This document shows, piece after piece, positions 27,092 to 34,943 of a stretch of 64,000 nucleotides of DNA. Position 1 is the stretch's first letter. Each line of letters starts with the position of its first letter. The stretch comes from Alteribacillus sp041949975 (GTDB lineage: Bacteria > Bacillota > Bacilli > Bacillales > Marinococcaceae): positions 1 to 64,000 of the forward strand of contig NZ_JBHFQG010000014.1 of NCBI RefSeq assembly GCF_041949975.1. The letters run 5' to 3'. The notes below the pieces were generated by a model, which ran no database searches, was not told the DNA's origin, and saw only the letters and a list, made by a program, of their open reading frames with translations. A program made the translations under genes and the position numbers.

Positions 27092-28111
27092 TTAGCCCTG
27101 GTTTACTTTTAAAACAATTCTTCCATTAATTTCGCCTTTTTCCATCTGGTCAAATACATCATTTATGTCATCTAATTCTTTCGTTTCAATCATGGTTTTA
27201 ATTTTGCCATGTGCTGCTAAATCTAAGCATTCTTTAAGATCTTTTCTAGTACCAACAATTGACCCTTTCACCGAAACTCCGTTAAGCACTGTATCAAAAA
27301 TAGGTATAGGTAGTTCGTCGTTAGGGAGGCCGACTACTATCAGGCTGCCCCCGCGTTTTACTGAATGATAGGCCTGTTCAAAAGCCTTTTTTGTCACTGC
27401 TACACTAATAGCAGCTTGTACGCCTCCAATTTTATCTTGGATAGCTTCAGCTGGATCTTCCTTCATTCCATTAACTGTTTCATCAGCACCTAAATCTTTT
27501 GCAAGTTGCAGTTTCTCCTCCCGAATATCTACTGCAACTACATTTAATCCCATAGCTTTGGCATACTGAACAGCAACATGGCCGAGACCGCCAATCCCGT
27601 AAACAGCTACCCATTCTCCTGGTTTAGCCTCTGAGACTTTTAATGCTTTGTAAGTAGTGACTCCAGCACAAAACAATGGAGCAGCTTCATCAAAAGACAA
27701 CGAGTCAGGGATTTTAGCTGTATAAGCAGCTGGAGCTTTACAATATTCGGCATATGCTCCATCAACAGAGTAACCAGCATTCAGTTGGTCCGAACAAAGA
27801 GTTTCTCTTCCTGACAGGCAATACTCACATTCACCGCAAGCAGAGTACAGCCAGGGAATTCCAACTCTATCTCCTACCTTTAACGATGTTACTCCCTCAC
27901 CAACTTTTTCAACGACTCCAACCCCTTCATGACCTGGAATGAGAGGAAGAGTAGGTTTTACCGGCCAATCACCGTGTGCAGCATGTAAATCGGTGTGACA
28001 TACGCCGCAAGAATGAATTTTCACTAGAATTTCCCCGTGTTCTACCTCAGGAATCGGCACATCCTTAATCTCTAGTTTTTGTCGAAACTGGTTAACAATT
28101 GCAGCTTTCAT
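27092..28111 (-). CDS. adhA: zinc-dependent alcohol dehydrogenase (AdhA/AdhT type)
   Basis: 339 residues. Catalytic zinc ligands are Cys38 (GVCHTD), His61 (GHEGVG) and Cys148. Structural zinc is held by Cys92, Cys95, Cys98 and Cys106. The NAD motif is GIGGLGHVAV. Sequence and length fit the ethanol-active enzymes of Bacillus and Geobacillus. The start is ATG 28111 with AAGGAGG ten bases upstream; an in-frame ATG at 28144 would lie at or before the transcription start. It precedes the broken aldehyde dehydrogenase, forming an alcohol-to-acid pair. Confidence 0.92.
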   Translation of the reverse strand: MKAAIVNQFRQKLEIKDVPIPEVEHGEILVKIHSCGVCHTDLHAAHGDWPVKPTLPLIPGHEGVGVVEKVGEGVTSLKVGDRVGIPWLYSACGECEYCLSGRETLCSDQLNAGYSVDGAYAEYCKAPAAYTAKIPDSLSFDEAAPLFCAGVTTYKALKVSEAKPGEWVAVYGIGGLGHVAVQYAKAMGLNVVAVDIREEKLQLAKDLGADETVNGMKEDPAEAIQDKIGGVQAAISVAVTKKAFEQAYHSVKRGGSLIVVGLPNDELPIPIFDTVLNGVSVKGSIVGTRKDLKECLDLAAHGKIKTMIETKELDDINDVFDQMEKGEINGRIVLKVNQG

Positions 28112-28152
28112 AACTTTTGTTCCTCCTTTGTATATTGTACACACTTTTTAAG

Positions 28153-28168
28153 TGCAAAGTTTGTGCCA
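28153..28168 (-). promoter_or_regulatory. sigma-54 promoter of the alcohol/aldehyde dehydrogenase operon
   Basis: On the minus strand TGGCAC-AAACT-TTGCA matches the -24/-12 consensus at every position with a 5-nt spacer. The predicted start point is near 28142, about 30 bases before the adhA start codon. Confidence 0.85.
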
Positions 28169-28679
28169 AAAAACTAAATAATATATATTGTATTGAAAGT
28201 ACTGTTATAAGAATGTTTTTCTCTAATGAAGTCTATTTACAGACAAATAGAATGAAAATAAATAGCCAACAAAATGTCGGCATTTATTACAAAAAAACGG
28301 CAATGCTCAATTACTTTTGGTTGACGATATCCTTTATTTATTATTCTGTGAAAAACATCACATCCTAGATTATTACAGGATTTATTAAGAGAAGAATCAA
28401 AGGAATGTAAACTCCTAGTATATTCAACCGATGAAGAATGGATGAATTAGAAGAGCTTCTTCAAACTTTGAAGCAGCAAATGCTGTTATTCAGCAGCATA
28501 TAAGAAAGGCAGAAGAAGTGGATTCATACTTGAACAGCTGTCCTTGGGAAGCGGATAAGATAAGAGGTTTATTTTTCTCAAAAACCCATTCCTTTCTCCG
28601 AACTTGGAGCAATAAATGATAAAATATGTACACAGAATGCATTTTTATCATAAAAAAGGAAGGACAGAAATGAATCCCT
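28169..28679. other. intergenic stretch without a recognisable gene
   Basis: Upstream part holds the adhA control region; AAATG-TCGG-CATTT (28273-28286) is a small palindrome that could bind the response regulator, but a second copy is not evident. The rest, to 28679, has only short frames with stops and looks like decayed coding sequence I cannot identify. Confidence 0.4.
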
Positions 28680-29045
28680 TTAGGAAGTGTTTCTGTTTTT
28701 CTTTGATTAGGAGGAATAATACTTCCCTTACTTCCAACTACTCCTTTTTTGCTTCTCGCAGCCTACTGCTATGCCCAGTCATCGAAAAAGTTATACGAAA
28801 AGCTTTTAAGAACTAAAGTATTAGGTTCTTATATTAAAAATTATCGATCTGGAAAAGGAATCCCCGTGAAATCAAAAATACTCGCTGTCTGTGTTTTATG
28901 GATCAGCTTTTTCTACTCGATTTTCTTCATCGTTCCGCTGACATTAATACAACTACTATTGTTAATAGTAGTTGCGTATATAACCTATTACATTCTGTCG
29001 CTAAAGACATACCGCAAACAAGAGAATAGAAGTATTATTTCGTAA
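28680..29045 (+). pseudogene. DUF454 (YbaN-like) inner-membrane protein with an early stop codon
   Basis: The frame reads LGSVSVFL, TGA at 28704-28706, then LGGIILPLLPTTPFLLLAAYCYAQSS, KLYEKLL and GSYIKNYRSGKGIPVKSK, the hallmark YbaN sequence, with two membrane helices following. The stop stands where the family has Gly. No in-frame start codon lies just before LGSV, so the N-terminus is damaged too. Translation from TTG 28749 would give only the C-terminal 98 residues. Confidence 0.7.
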
Positions 29046-29155
29046 AACAAGAATTTTTTTTAATATAAGTACCTCTGCCTGAATAAGTTGAATGGAAGAC
29101 ATTTTTGAAAGTAGAAAATGAAGAGCTTTAATAAATGGGCGGAGGTGTGATTGAA

Positions 29156-30304
29156 ATGAAAGCAGCCGTATTAGGAGCTGGGCTTATGGGGAAGGAAGTG
29201 GTAAGAGATTTATTAACCAATCCAGCTGTTACAGAGGTAGCTCTTGCAGATGTAAATATGAAAAAAGCAGATGCTGCGATTGCCCCGTTAAAAGACAACC
29301 GCCTTTCTTCTGTTTATGTAGATGCTTCAAATGAAAAACAGCTTGCTGATTTTATGAAAAATTTTGATGTGGTTGTTAACGCCCTTTTTTATACCTTCAA
29401 TGAAATGGTAGCTAAAACAGCAATAAAAACAGGTGTGCATGCATGTGACTTAGGCGGTCATATTGGTGAAGCGACGGATCATATTCTGGAGTGGAAACAA
29501 GAAGCAAAAGAGGCTGGAATTACTTATATACCTGATTTAGGTGTGGCTCCTGGAATGATAAATATTTTAACAGGTTATGGCGCAGGAAAGCTCGATAAAG
29601 TTGAAAATATTAATTTGCGTGTTGGTGGACTTCCTTTACAGCCTGAGCCTCCATTTGAATACAATCATGTGTTTTCTATCGAAGGAGTCTTTGACCATTA
29701 TACGGATCCATCCCTCATTATTCGAAACGGGGAGCCCACATATGTTAAACCTTTGTCTGAAATAGAGAGAATTTACTTTGAAGGGTTTGGTCCATTAGAA
29801 GCTTTTCATACATCTGGCGGTACTTCTACGCTTCCCAAAACGTTTCCTCATGTGAATAATTTAGATTATAAAACGGTCCGCTACCCAGGACATGCGGAAA
29901 AGTTTAAACTGTTTGTTGATTTGAAAATGACAGATCGCTCCTATGAGGTTGATATCGGCGGCCAAAAGGTAAAGCCAAGAGAAGTGCTGCGTGAAGTGTT
30001 GGCCCCGGTTGTTGATTTAAAAGACAAAGATGATGTTGTGTTACTGAGAGTTAGAACAGAAGGTATAAAAGATGGAAAAAATACTGCCTATGAATTTGCA
30101 ATGAAAACCATCAAGGACAGGGCTTTAAACGTAACTGCAATGGCTCGAGCCACAGCTTACACTATTTCTATTGTTGCGCAAATGATGGGCAGCGGCCTCA
30201 TTAATAAAAGAGGAATCTTCTGCCCAGAGGAAATCGTGCCAGGGAAAGAATACATCGATGAAATGGCAAAAAGGGAAGTTGTCATAAAAGAAACTATTAG
30301 TTAG
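29156..30304 (+). CDS. L-lysine 6-dehydrogenase (saccharopine dehydrogenase family)
   Basis: 382 residues. The N-terminal Rossmann motif is GAGLMGKEVVRDL, followed by VVNALFYTFNE, CDLGGHIGEATDHI, PDLGVAPGMINIL and FGPLEAFHTSGGTSTL. These match the lysine epsilon-dehydrogenase of Geobacillus as I recall it. It would convert lysine to aminoadipate semialdehyde/piperideine-6-carboxylate with NAD. The start is ATG 29156, after GGAGG; the ATG at 29135 lies in front of that site. It forms an operon, 15 bp gap, with the aldehyde dehydrogenase that would take the product to 2-aminoadipate. Confidence 0.85.
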   Translation: MKAAVLGAGLMGKEVVRDLLTNPAVTEVALADVNMKKADAAIAPLKDNRLSSVYVDASNEKQLADFMKNFDVVVNALFYTFNEMVAKTAIKTGVHACDLGGHIGEATDHILEWKQEAKEAGITYIPDLGVAPGMINILTGYGAGKLDKVENINLRVGGLPLQPEPPFEYNHVFSIEGVFDHYTDPSLIIRNGEPTYVKPLSEIERIYFEGFGPLEAFHTSGGTSTLPKTFPHVNNLDYKTVRYPGHAEKFKLFVDLKMTDRSYEVDIGGQKVKPREVLREVLAPVVDLKDKDDVVLLRVRTEGIKDGKNTAYEFAMKTIKDRALNVTAMARATAYTISIVAQMMGSGLINKRGIFCPEEIVPGKEYIDEMAKREVVIKETIS

Positions 30305-30319
30305 GGAGGGGTAAACATC

Positions 30320-31801
30320 ATGAAAGAAGTCCCTGCATATAAAAATTATATTAATGGCAAATGGAGGAGCACACAAGGAAAATGGGAGAAAGTAATCAAT
30401 CCGGCAAATGAGAAAGTACTGGCAGAGGTGAACCTGTCCACTCCTTCTGAAGTTGATGAAGCTGTACTGGCAGCCAAACGAGCTCAATCCGTTTGGAAAA
30501 CGGTTCCTGCTCCAGAAAAAGGCGAACTGCTTTTTGAAATATCTCAAAAACTAAAGGAAAGAAAAGAAGAGCTATCTCAATTATTAACATCCGAAAATGG
30601 CAAGCCGATTCAGGAAGCACGGGGGGAAGTTCAAGAAGCTATTGACATGGGTTTTTATATGGCAGGAGAAGGCCGGCGGTTGTTTGGGCAGACCGTACCG
30701 GCAGAGCTTCCGAATAAGCATGCGATGAGTATTCGATGCCCAGTTGGCACAGCTGGGTTAATAACCCCGTGGAATTTTCCGATTGCAATAGCAAGCTGGA
30801 AAATGTTCCCAGCAATAATAAGCGGCAATACGGTGGTGTGGAAGCCTGCTATAGAAACACCGGGGATGGCTGATGCATTTGTTCGCATTCTAGATGAATG
30901 CGGACTGCCTCCAGGTGTTGTTAATTTAGTGCATGGCACAGGAGAAACCGCAGGCAATGCAATAGTAGAGCACAGTCAGATTGATATTGTATCTTTTACA
31001 GGTTCTACAGAAACAGGACGCCTGATTGCTAGTAAAGCCGGCAGTATGCTGAAAAAGGTATCACTTGAAATGGGCGGAAAAAATGCAATTACAGTAATGG
31101 ATAGTGCTGATATAGATCTTGCAGTAGATGGTATTTTATGGAGCGGTTTTGGCACAAGCGGTCAACGATGCACTGCTGCGAGCCGAATTATCGTTCACCG
31201 AGCTGTAAAAAAAGAATTAGAAAAAGTTCTTGTTAAACGAACAAAAGAGTTAATGATAGGGGATGGAGCGAAAGAAGATACTGATGTTGGCCCTGTTATC
31301 AGCCGGAAGGCCTTGGAGAGTATTCATGAATATGTGAACATTGGACGACAAGAAGGAGAGCTTCTTTGCGGCGGCCGTATTCTAGAAGGAAAACACAGTA
31401 AAGGCAATTACTATGAACCGACCGTTATAACAAACGTTCACCCTAGTGCAAGAATTGCCCAGGAAGAAATTTTTGGACCGGTCATTTCAATCATACCTGT
31501 AGAAAATTTTGATGAAGCAATGAAGGTAAACAATGATTCAGCTTATGGTTTATCAAGCTCCATATTCACAAAAGATGCAAATGAAGTCTTTCGAGCTATG
31601 CATGAAATGGATACCGGTATAGTATACGTAAACGCTGGGACAACAGGAGCTGAAATTCATCTTCCATTTGGAGGGACAAAGAAAACCGGTAACGGCCACC
31701 GTGACTCCGGAACAGCTTCTTTAGATGTTTTCACAGAATGGAAAAGTGTATATGTGGATTACAGCGGCAGCCTGCAGCGTGCTCAAATAGATAACAATTA
31801 G
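30320..31801 (+). CDS. aldehyde dehydrogenase, probable aminoadipate-semialdehyde dehydrogenase
   Basis: 493 residues, complete NAD(P) aldehyde dehydrogenase. TPWNFPIAIASWKMFPA, catalytic Glu in LEMGGKNAI, catalytic Cys in SGQRCTAASR, and EEIFGPV are present. The C-terminal GAEIHLPFGGTKKTGNGHRD is typical of enzymes paired with lysine 6-dehydrogenase. GGGAGGGG precedes the start. Assignment to lysine breakdown rests on the gene pair; other semialdehydes remain possible. Confidence 0.85.
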   Translation: MKEVPAYKNYINGKWRSTQGKWEKVINPANEKVLAEVNLSTPSEVDEAVLAAKRAQSVWKTVPAPEKGELLFEISQKLKERKEELSQLLTSENGKPIQEARGEVQEAIDMGFYMAGEGRRLFGQTVPAELPNKHAMSIRCPVGTAGLITPWNFPIAIASWKMFPAIISGNTVVWKPAIETPGMADAFVRILDECGLPPGVVNLVHGTGETAGNAIVEHSQIDIVSFTGSTETGRLIASKAGSMLKKVSLEMGGKNAITVMDSADIDLAVDGILWSGFGTSGQRCTAASRIIVHRAVKKELEKVLVKRTKELMIGDGAKEDTDVGPVISRKALESIHEYVNIGRQEGELLCGGRILEGKHSKGNYYEPTVITNVHPSARIAQEEIFGPVISIIPVENFDEAMKVNNDSAYGLSSSIFTKDANEVFRAMHEMDTGIVYVNAGTTGAEIHLPFGGTKKTGNGHRDSGTASLDVFTEWKSVYVDYSGSLQRAQIDNN

Positions 31802-31810
31802 AAAATAACC

Positions 31811-31856
31811 GGGGTTTCCTAAAAGGGATTGTCTTTTGGGAAATCCTTCTATTTTG
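31811..31856 (+). terminator. terminator of the lysine-catabolic pair
   Basis: GGGGTTTCCTAAAA pairs with TTTTGGGAAATCC through G-T pairs around a 9-nt loop, followed by TTCTATTTTG. Confidence 0.7.
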
Positions 31857-31933
31857 AAATAGAATATTTGGATACATACATGAAATTACAGAAAAAGTAT
31901 GATATGTTTGAGGAAAGATTAGGAGGGATAGAA

Positions 31934-33337
31934 ATGGAAAACCTCGAATGCTCCATTGCCGACGGTAAAAAAAATATAACAATTCATCCGCAAAGAATGG
32001 CGGTTTACCTCCAAAGTAAAATTGTAGAGGCTGTAGATAATAACAGGAATGTATATTATCTTTTCTTTTTTAAAAACGAATTTCTTGCCGCTTTAAAAGC
32101 TGCTAGTATACGACGGCGCTCCTACTTAGAAAAAGCTTTTAAGCACGGTATGATGTTTCCTTCTACCCACCCTTTTTGCCGGACAATTTTATCTTCTGAA
32201 ACACCTTTTCAAAAACGAAGCTTTAATCAACTGCACGGTAAACTGCAGAAACAGTATACCCCCCATCAGACCGCCTATATATTAACCTTCTTCGATGCTT
32301 TCATCCCAAAGAAAAAACTTTTCAAAGACATTCAAACCTACTTTTATCAATACCGCCGAAACGGCCAATTATTTGCTGGCTACCGTATTTTATGGGTGCT
32401 GCTGGATTTTACACCAAACCACAGCTGGGTGAAACAAACAGTAAATGACTTGGAGTATGCAAAATTTAAGACTATGTATAAAGAGATGGCGGTTGAATTA
32501 TGGGAAAAAGACCCCATACACATGGAAAAAGCTTTATATTTCAAACGGAAAAAAAATCCAGAAAAAGCAGAAGCACTTATCGATTTTCTTATAAATGAAA
32601 ACCGCTGGATTGATGCTGCAGCCTTATTAATGAACCAGCTCATACGTACGTCTGGAATAGAGAAGTATAATCGACTTAAACAAGTTCTTGAAACTTATTA
32701 CCCTAAACAGGATCTTCTGGTTGTTTTAGAAGATTTGTATCAGCGCTCTCCTTCATTAGAACCACTTCAGAAGGACTTACTTCATTACTACCTAACCTTC
32801 CAGCAACTTAATCATTCTATTTCCATAATAAATGAACATGGATTTTCACTGAATGAAGAGCAATGGACTGCTTTTGAAAATATGTTAGAAACAGTGAGCC
32901 TTGATTCAGGAAATACCCAGGTGGAGAAACTGAATACCTACATCGCCTCCCTTTTTAAAACGCAGCCTGATAAGGCAGAAATCATTCTTCAAAAATGTGT
33001 CAAACAATTAATGGAAAGGCATGACCTCTCTTACATTTCAAAATGGCTGATTCCTATAAAAGAAATTTCCTCTCGTTCATTAGTTGTTAAGCGTATCGAA
33101 CAAATGAAGCAGTTAAGTGATGATCCTGATAAACAGCAGCAATTAGGCGAATTGTACTATCAATTTGACATGCTTGACCAGGCAATTGAGTGTTTCAGCT
33201 GGGAAATGGAGCTCGACAAATCTGATCCTCTTCCTGTTCGATGGCTTTCAAAAATTTACTTAGAAGCTGGAAAGGAAGAGGAGTCGAAAGCATACCAGCA
33301 ACTTTTCCGAAATATGCAAAAGAAAGCAAATGCCTAA
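31934..33337 (+). CDS. uncharacterised TPR-like protein
   Basis: 467 residues, not assigned to a named gene. Largely alpha-helical; the C-terminal part (QQLGELYYQFDMLDQAIECFSWEMELDKSDPLPVRWLSKIYLEAGK region) looks like two tetratricopeptide repeats. No signal peptide or catalytic motif. The start is ATG 31934 behind TTAGGAGGG; an upstream ATG at 31829 lies within the preceding hairpin and is unlikely. Proteins of this layout are common and unstudied in Bacillaceae. It is followed by a strong terminator. Confidence 0.75.
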   Translation: MENLECSIADGKKNITIHPQRMAVYLQSKIVEAVDNNRNVYYLFFFKNEFLAALKAASIRRRSYLEKAFKHGMMFPSTHPFCRTILSSETPFQKRSFNQLHGKLQKQYTPHQTAYILTFFDAFIPKKKLFKDIQTYFYQYRRNGQLFAGYRILWVLLDFTPNHSWVKQTVNDLEYAKFKTMYKEMAVELWEKDPIHMEKALYFKRKKNPEKAEALIDFLINENRWIDAAALLMNQLIRTSGIEKYNRLKQVLETYYPKQDLLVVLEDLYQRSPSLEPLQKDLLHYYLTFQQLNHSISIINEHGFSLNEEQWTAFENMLETVSLDSGNTQVEKLNTYIASLFKTQPDKAEIILQKCVKQLMERHDLSYISKWLIPIKEISSRSLVVKRIEQMKQLSDDPDKQQQLGELYYQFDMLDQAIECFSWEMELDKSDPLPVRWLSKIYLEAGKEEESKAYQQLFRNMQKKANA

Positions 33338-33346
33338 TTAACCGTC

Positions 33347-33377
33347 AAAAACCCGCCAATCGGCGGGGTTTTTTTAT
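33347..33377 (+). terminator. rho-independent terminator
   Basis: AAACCCGCC and GGCGGGGTTT arms with a short loop, then TTTTTTA. Structured repeat copy 3 follows at once. Confidence 0.9.
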
Positions 33378-33562
33378 TGTTTAGGAAATTATGTTTTTAC
33401 AAGTTGTGGATAACTATCTTCATATTGTTTGATCCGCGTCTAGCTTCAGCGCCCAGCCTTTCGGGGGTTAAATAACCTCCAGTCATGAAAGGCAAAGAGC
33501 GCCTTTCATGACTGAAGAACATTTACCTGTCGAGGCTGATCAGGGCGCTTGCGCTTTTGTTC
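33378..33562 (+). repeat. 184-bp structured intergenic repeat, copy 3
   Basis: Same boundaries (TGTTTAGG to CTTTTGTTC) and same nested hairpins as copies 1 and 2. Lies between a terminator and the promoter of the ytr-type operon. Confidence 0.9.
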
Positions 33563-33577
33563 CTATATAAAAAATTA

Positions 33578-33606
33578 TTTACAAACTGGGAAAAATTACT
33601 TATAAT
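33578..33606 (+). promoter_or_regulatory. sigma-A promoter of the ytr-type operon
   Basis: TTTACA, 17-nt spacer, TATAAT. The predicted start point is near 33613, inside the operator palindrome. Confidence 0.85.
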
Positions 33607-33608
33607 AT

Positions 33609-33631
33609 CTGTATTATTACAAATAATACAG
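33609..33631 (+). promoter_or_regulatory. operator palindrome for the GntR/YtrA repressor
   Basis: Perfect 10-bp arms CTGTATTATT and AATAATACAG separated by ACA, straddling the transcription start. The first gene downstream encodes a YtrA-type repressor, so autoregulation is the natural reading. Confidence 0.8.
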
Positions 33632-33667
33632 GCAATACAGACGGCGTATAAGGAAGGAGGGGATGTT

Positions 33668-34075
33668 TTGATTGAATTAGATATTAGAAGCCGAAAGCCT
33701 ATTTATGAACAGCTGATTGATAATATTAAAGAACTGATTGTGACACAAGTTTTGAAGCCCGATGAAAAACTTCCTTCTGTTCGAATGCTTTCAAAAGAAT
33801 TAACGATTAATCCGAATACCATACAAAAAGCTTACCGTGAACTAGAAAGGGAAGGTTATTTATATTCTGCGAACAGAAAGGGGTATTTTGTGGCGCCGAT
33901 TGATTGGATCTCAAATGATAAAAAGCTCGAAGAAATCAAGGTTCAAATGCAACCGTTATTAAAAGAAGCCATTTTTTTTGGGCTGACAAAAGAAGAATTG
34001 GAGTGCTGGTTTTATGAAATAAAGGAAGGGGGAGAACCAGATGATACACATGGAAGGAATAACCAAACATTTTGA
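33668..34075 (+). CDS. ytrA: GntR-family repressor, YtrA subfamily
   Basis: 135 residues. N-terminal winged helix begins LDIRSRKPIYEQLIDNIKE, with SVRMLSKELTINPNTIQKAYRELEREG as recognition region. The C-terminal dimer domain is short, as in YtrA. The start is TTG 33668, seven bases after AGGAGGGG; an earlier ATG at 33557 would lie upstream of the promoter. It overlaps the ABC ATPase gene by 35 bp. It probably represses the operon until a cell-wall-active ligand or other inducer acts. Confidence 0.88.
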   Translation: MIELDIRSRKPIYEQLIDNIKELIVTQVLKPDEKLPSVRMLSKELTINPNTIQKAYRELEREGYLYSANRKGYFVAPIDWISNDKKLEEIKVQMQPLLKEAIFFGLTKEELECWFYEIKEGGEPDDTHGRNNQTF

Positions 34076-34943
34076 AAAAGATACGGCTGTAAAAGATCTG
34101 GATTTATCAGTCAGAAAAGGGTCAATATACGGACTTTTAGGGTCTAATGGAGCTGGAAAAACGACACTGTTAAAAATACTTACCGGGATTTATAAAACTG
34201 ACAAGGGAAGTGTCTTTATTGAAAAGCTGCCAGTTTATGAAAATGTGCCATTAAAACAAAAAGTAGTTTTTATTCCAGACAGCCATTATTTTTTTCCGCA
34301 AGCAACTATAGCACAAATGGCAGACTACTATCGATCGTTTTATCCAGATTGGAATCAAGAGCGCTATCATAAGTTACAGCAGATTTTTAACATAGATCCT
34401 AATCGAAAAATACATCGTTTGTCAAAAGGGATCCAGCGTCAAGTTGCATTTTGGCTGTCACTATCCTGTATGCCAACTGTTCTAATACTTGATGAACCAA
34501 TTGATGGTCTTGATCCTGTGATGCGTCAGAAAATAAAAAACCTGCTGTTTCAGGATGTGGCAGAAAGAGAACTGACGGTAGTAATCTCTTCTCATAACTT
34601 AAGAGAAATTGAAGACATTTGTGATCATGTCGGGATTATGCATAATGGCAGTGTAGTGATTGAAAAGGATTTAGATGATTTGAAGTCAGATTCTCATAAA
34701 ATTCAAGTTGCTTTTTCAAATGCAGAGCATGAAGAAAACGTTCTAAAAAAACTGCACATTCTTCACAAAGAAAAGAGAGGCAGTGTACTCCTTTTAATTG
34801 TAAGGGGGAAAAAGCGAAACATTGAAGAAATTGTTCGTTCTTCAAATCCGCTGATATTTGATTTGCTGCCATTAACCTTAGAAGAAATTTTTATTTATGA
34901 AATGGGAGGGATCGGCTATGAGGTCGAAAACGTCCTTATTTAA
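34041..34943 (+). CDS. ABC transporter ATP-binding protein (YtrB-like)
   Basis: 300 residues. Walker A is GSNGAGKTT, signature LSKGIQRQ, Walker B VLILDEPIDGLDP, and the switch His is in ISSHNLREIEDIC. It starts within ytrA (ATG 34041, GGAAGGGGGAG upstream) and overlaps the permease gene by 26 bp, so the three proteins are translationally coupled. Likely powers the large permease next door. Confidence 0.9.
   Translation: MIHMEGITKHFEKDTAVKDLDLSVRKGSIYGLLGSNGAGKTTLLKILTGIYKTDKGSVFIEKLPVYENVPLKQKVVFIPDSHYFFPQATIAQMADYYRSFYPDWNQERYHKLQQIFNIDPNRKIHRLSKGIQRQVAFWLSLSCMPTVLILDEPIDGLDPVMRQKIKNLLFQDVAERELTVVISSHNLREIEDICDHVGIMHNGSVVIEKDLDDLKSDSHKIQVAFSNAEHEENVLKKLHILHKEKRGSVLLLIVRGKKRNIEEIVRSSNPLIFDLLPLTLEEIFIYEMGGIGYEVENVLI

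Noticed and set aside
28273..28286. palindrome AAATG-TCGG-CATTT as enhancer for the response regulator
   Set aside because: Only one clear copy was found upstream of the adhA promoter, not enough to claim a binding site.
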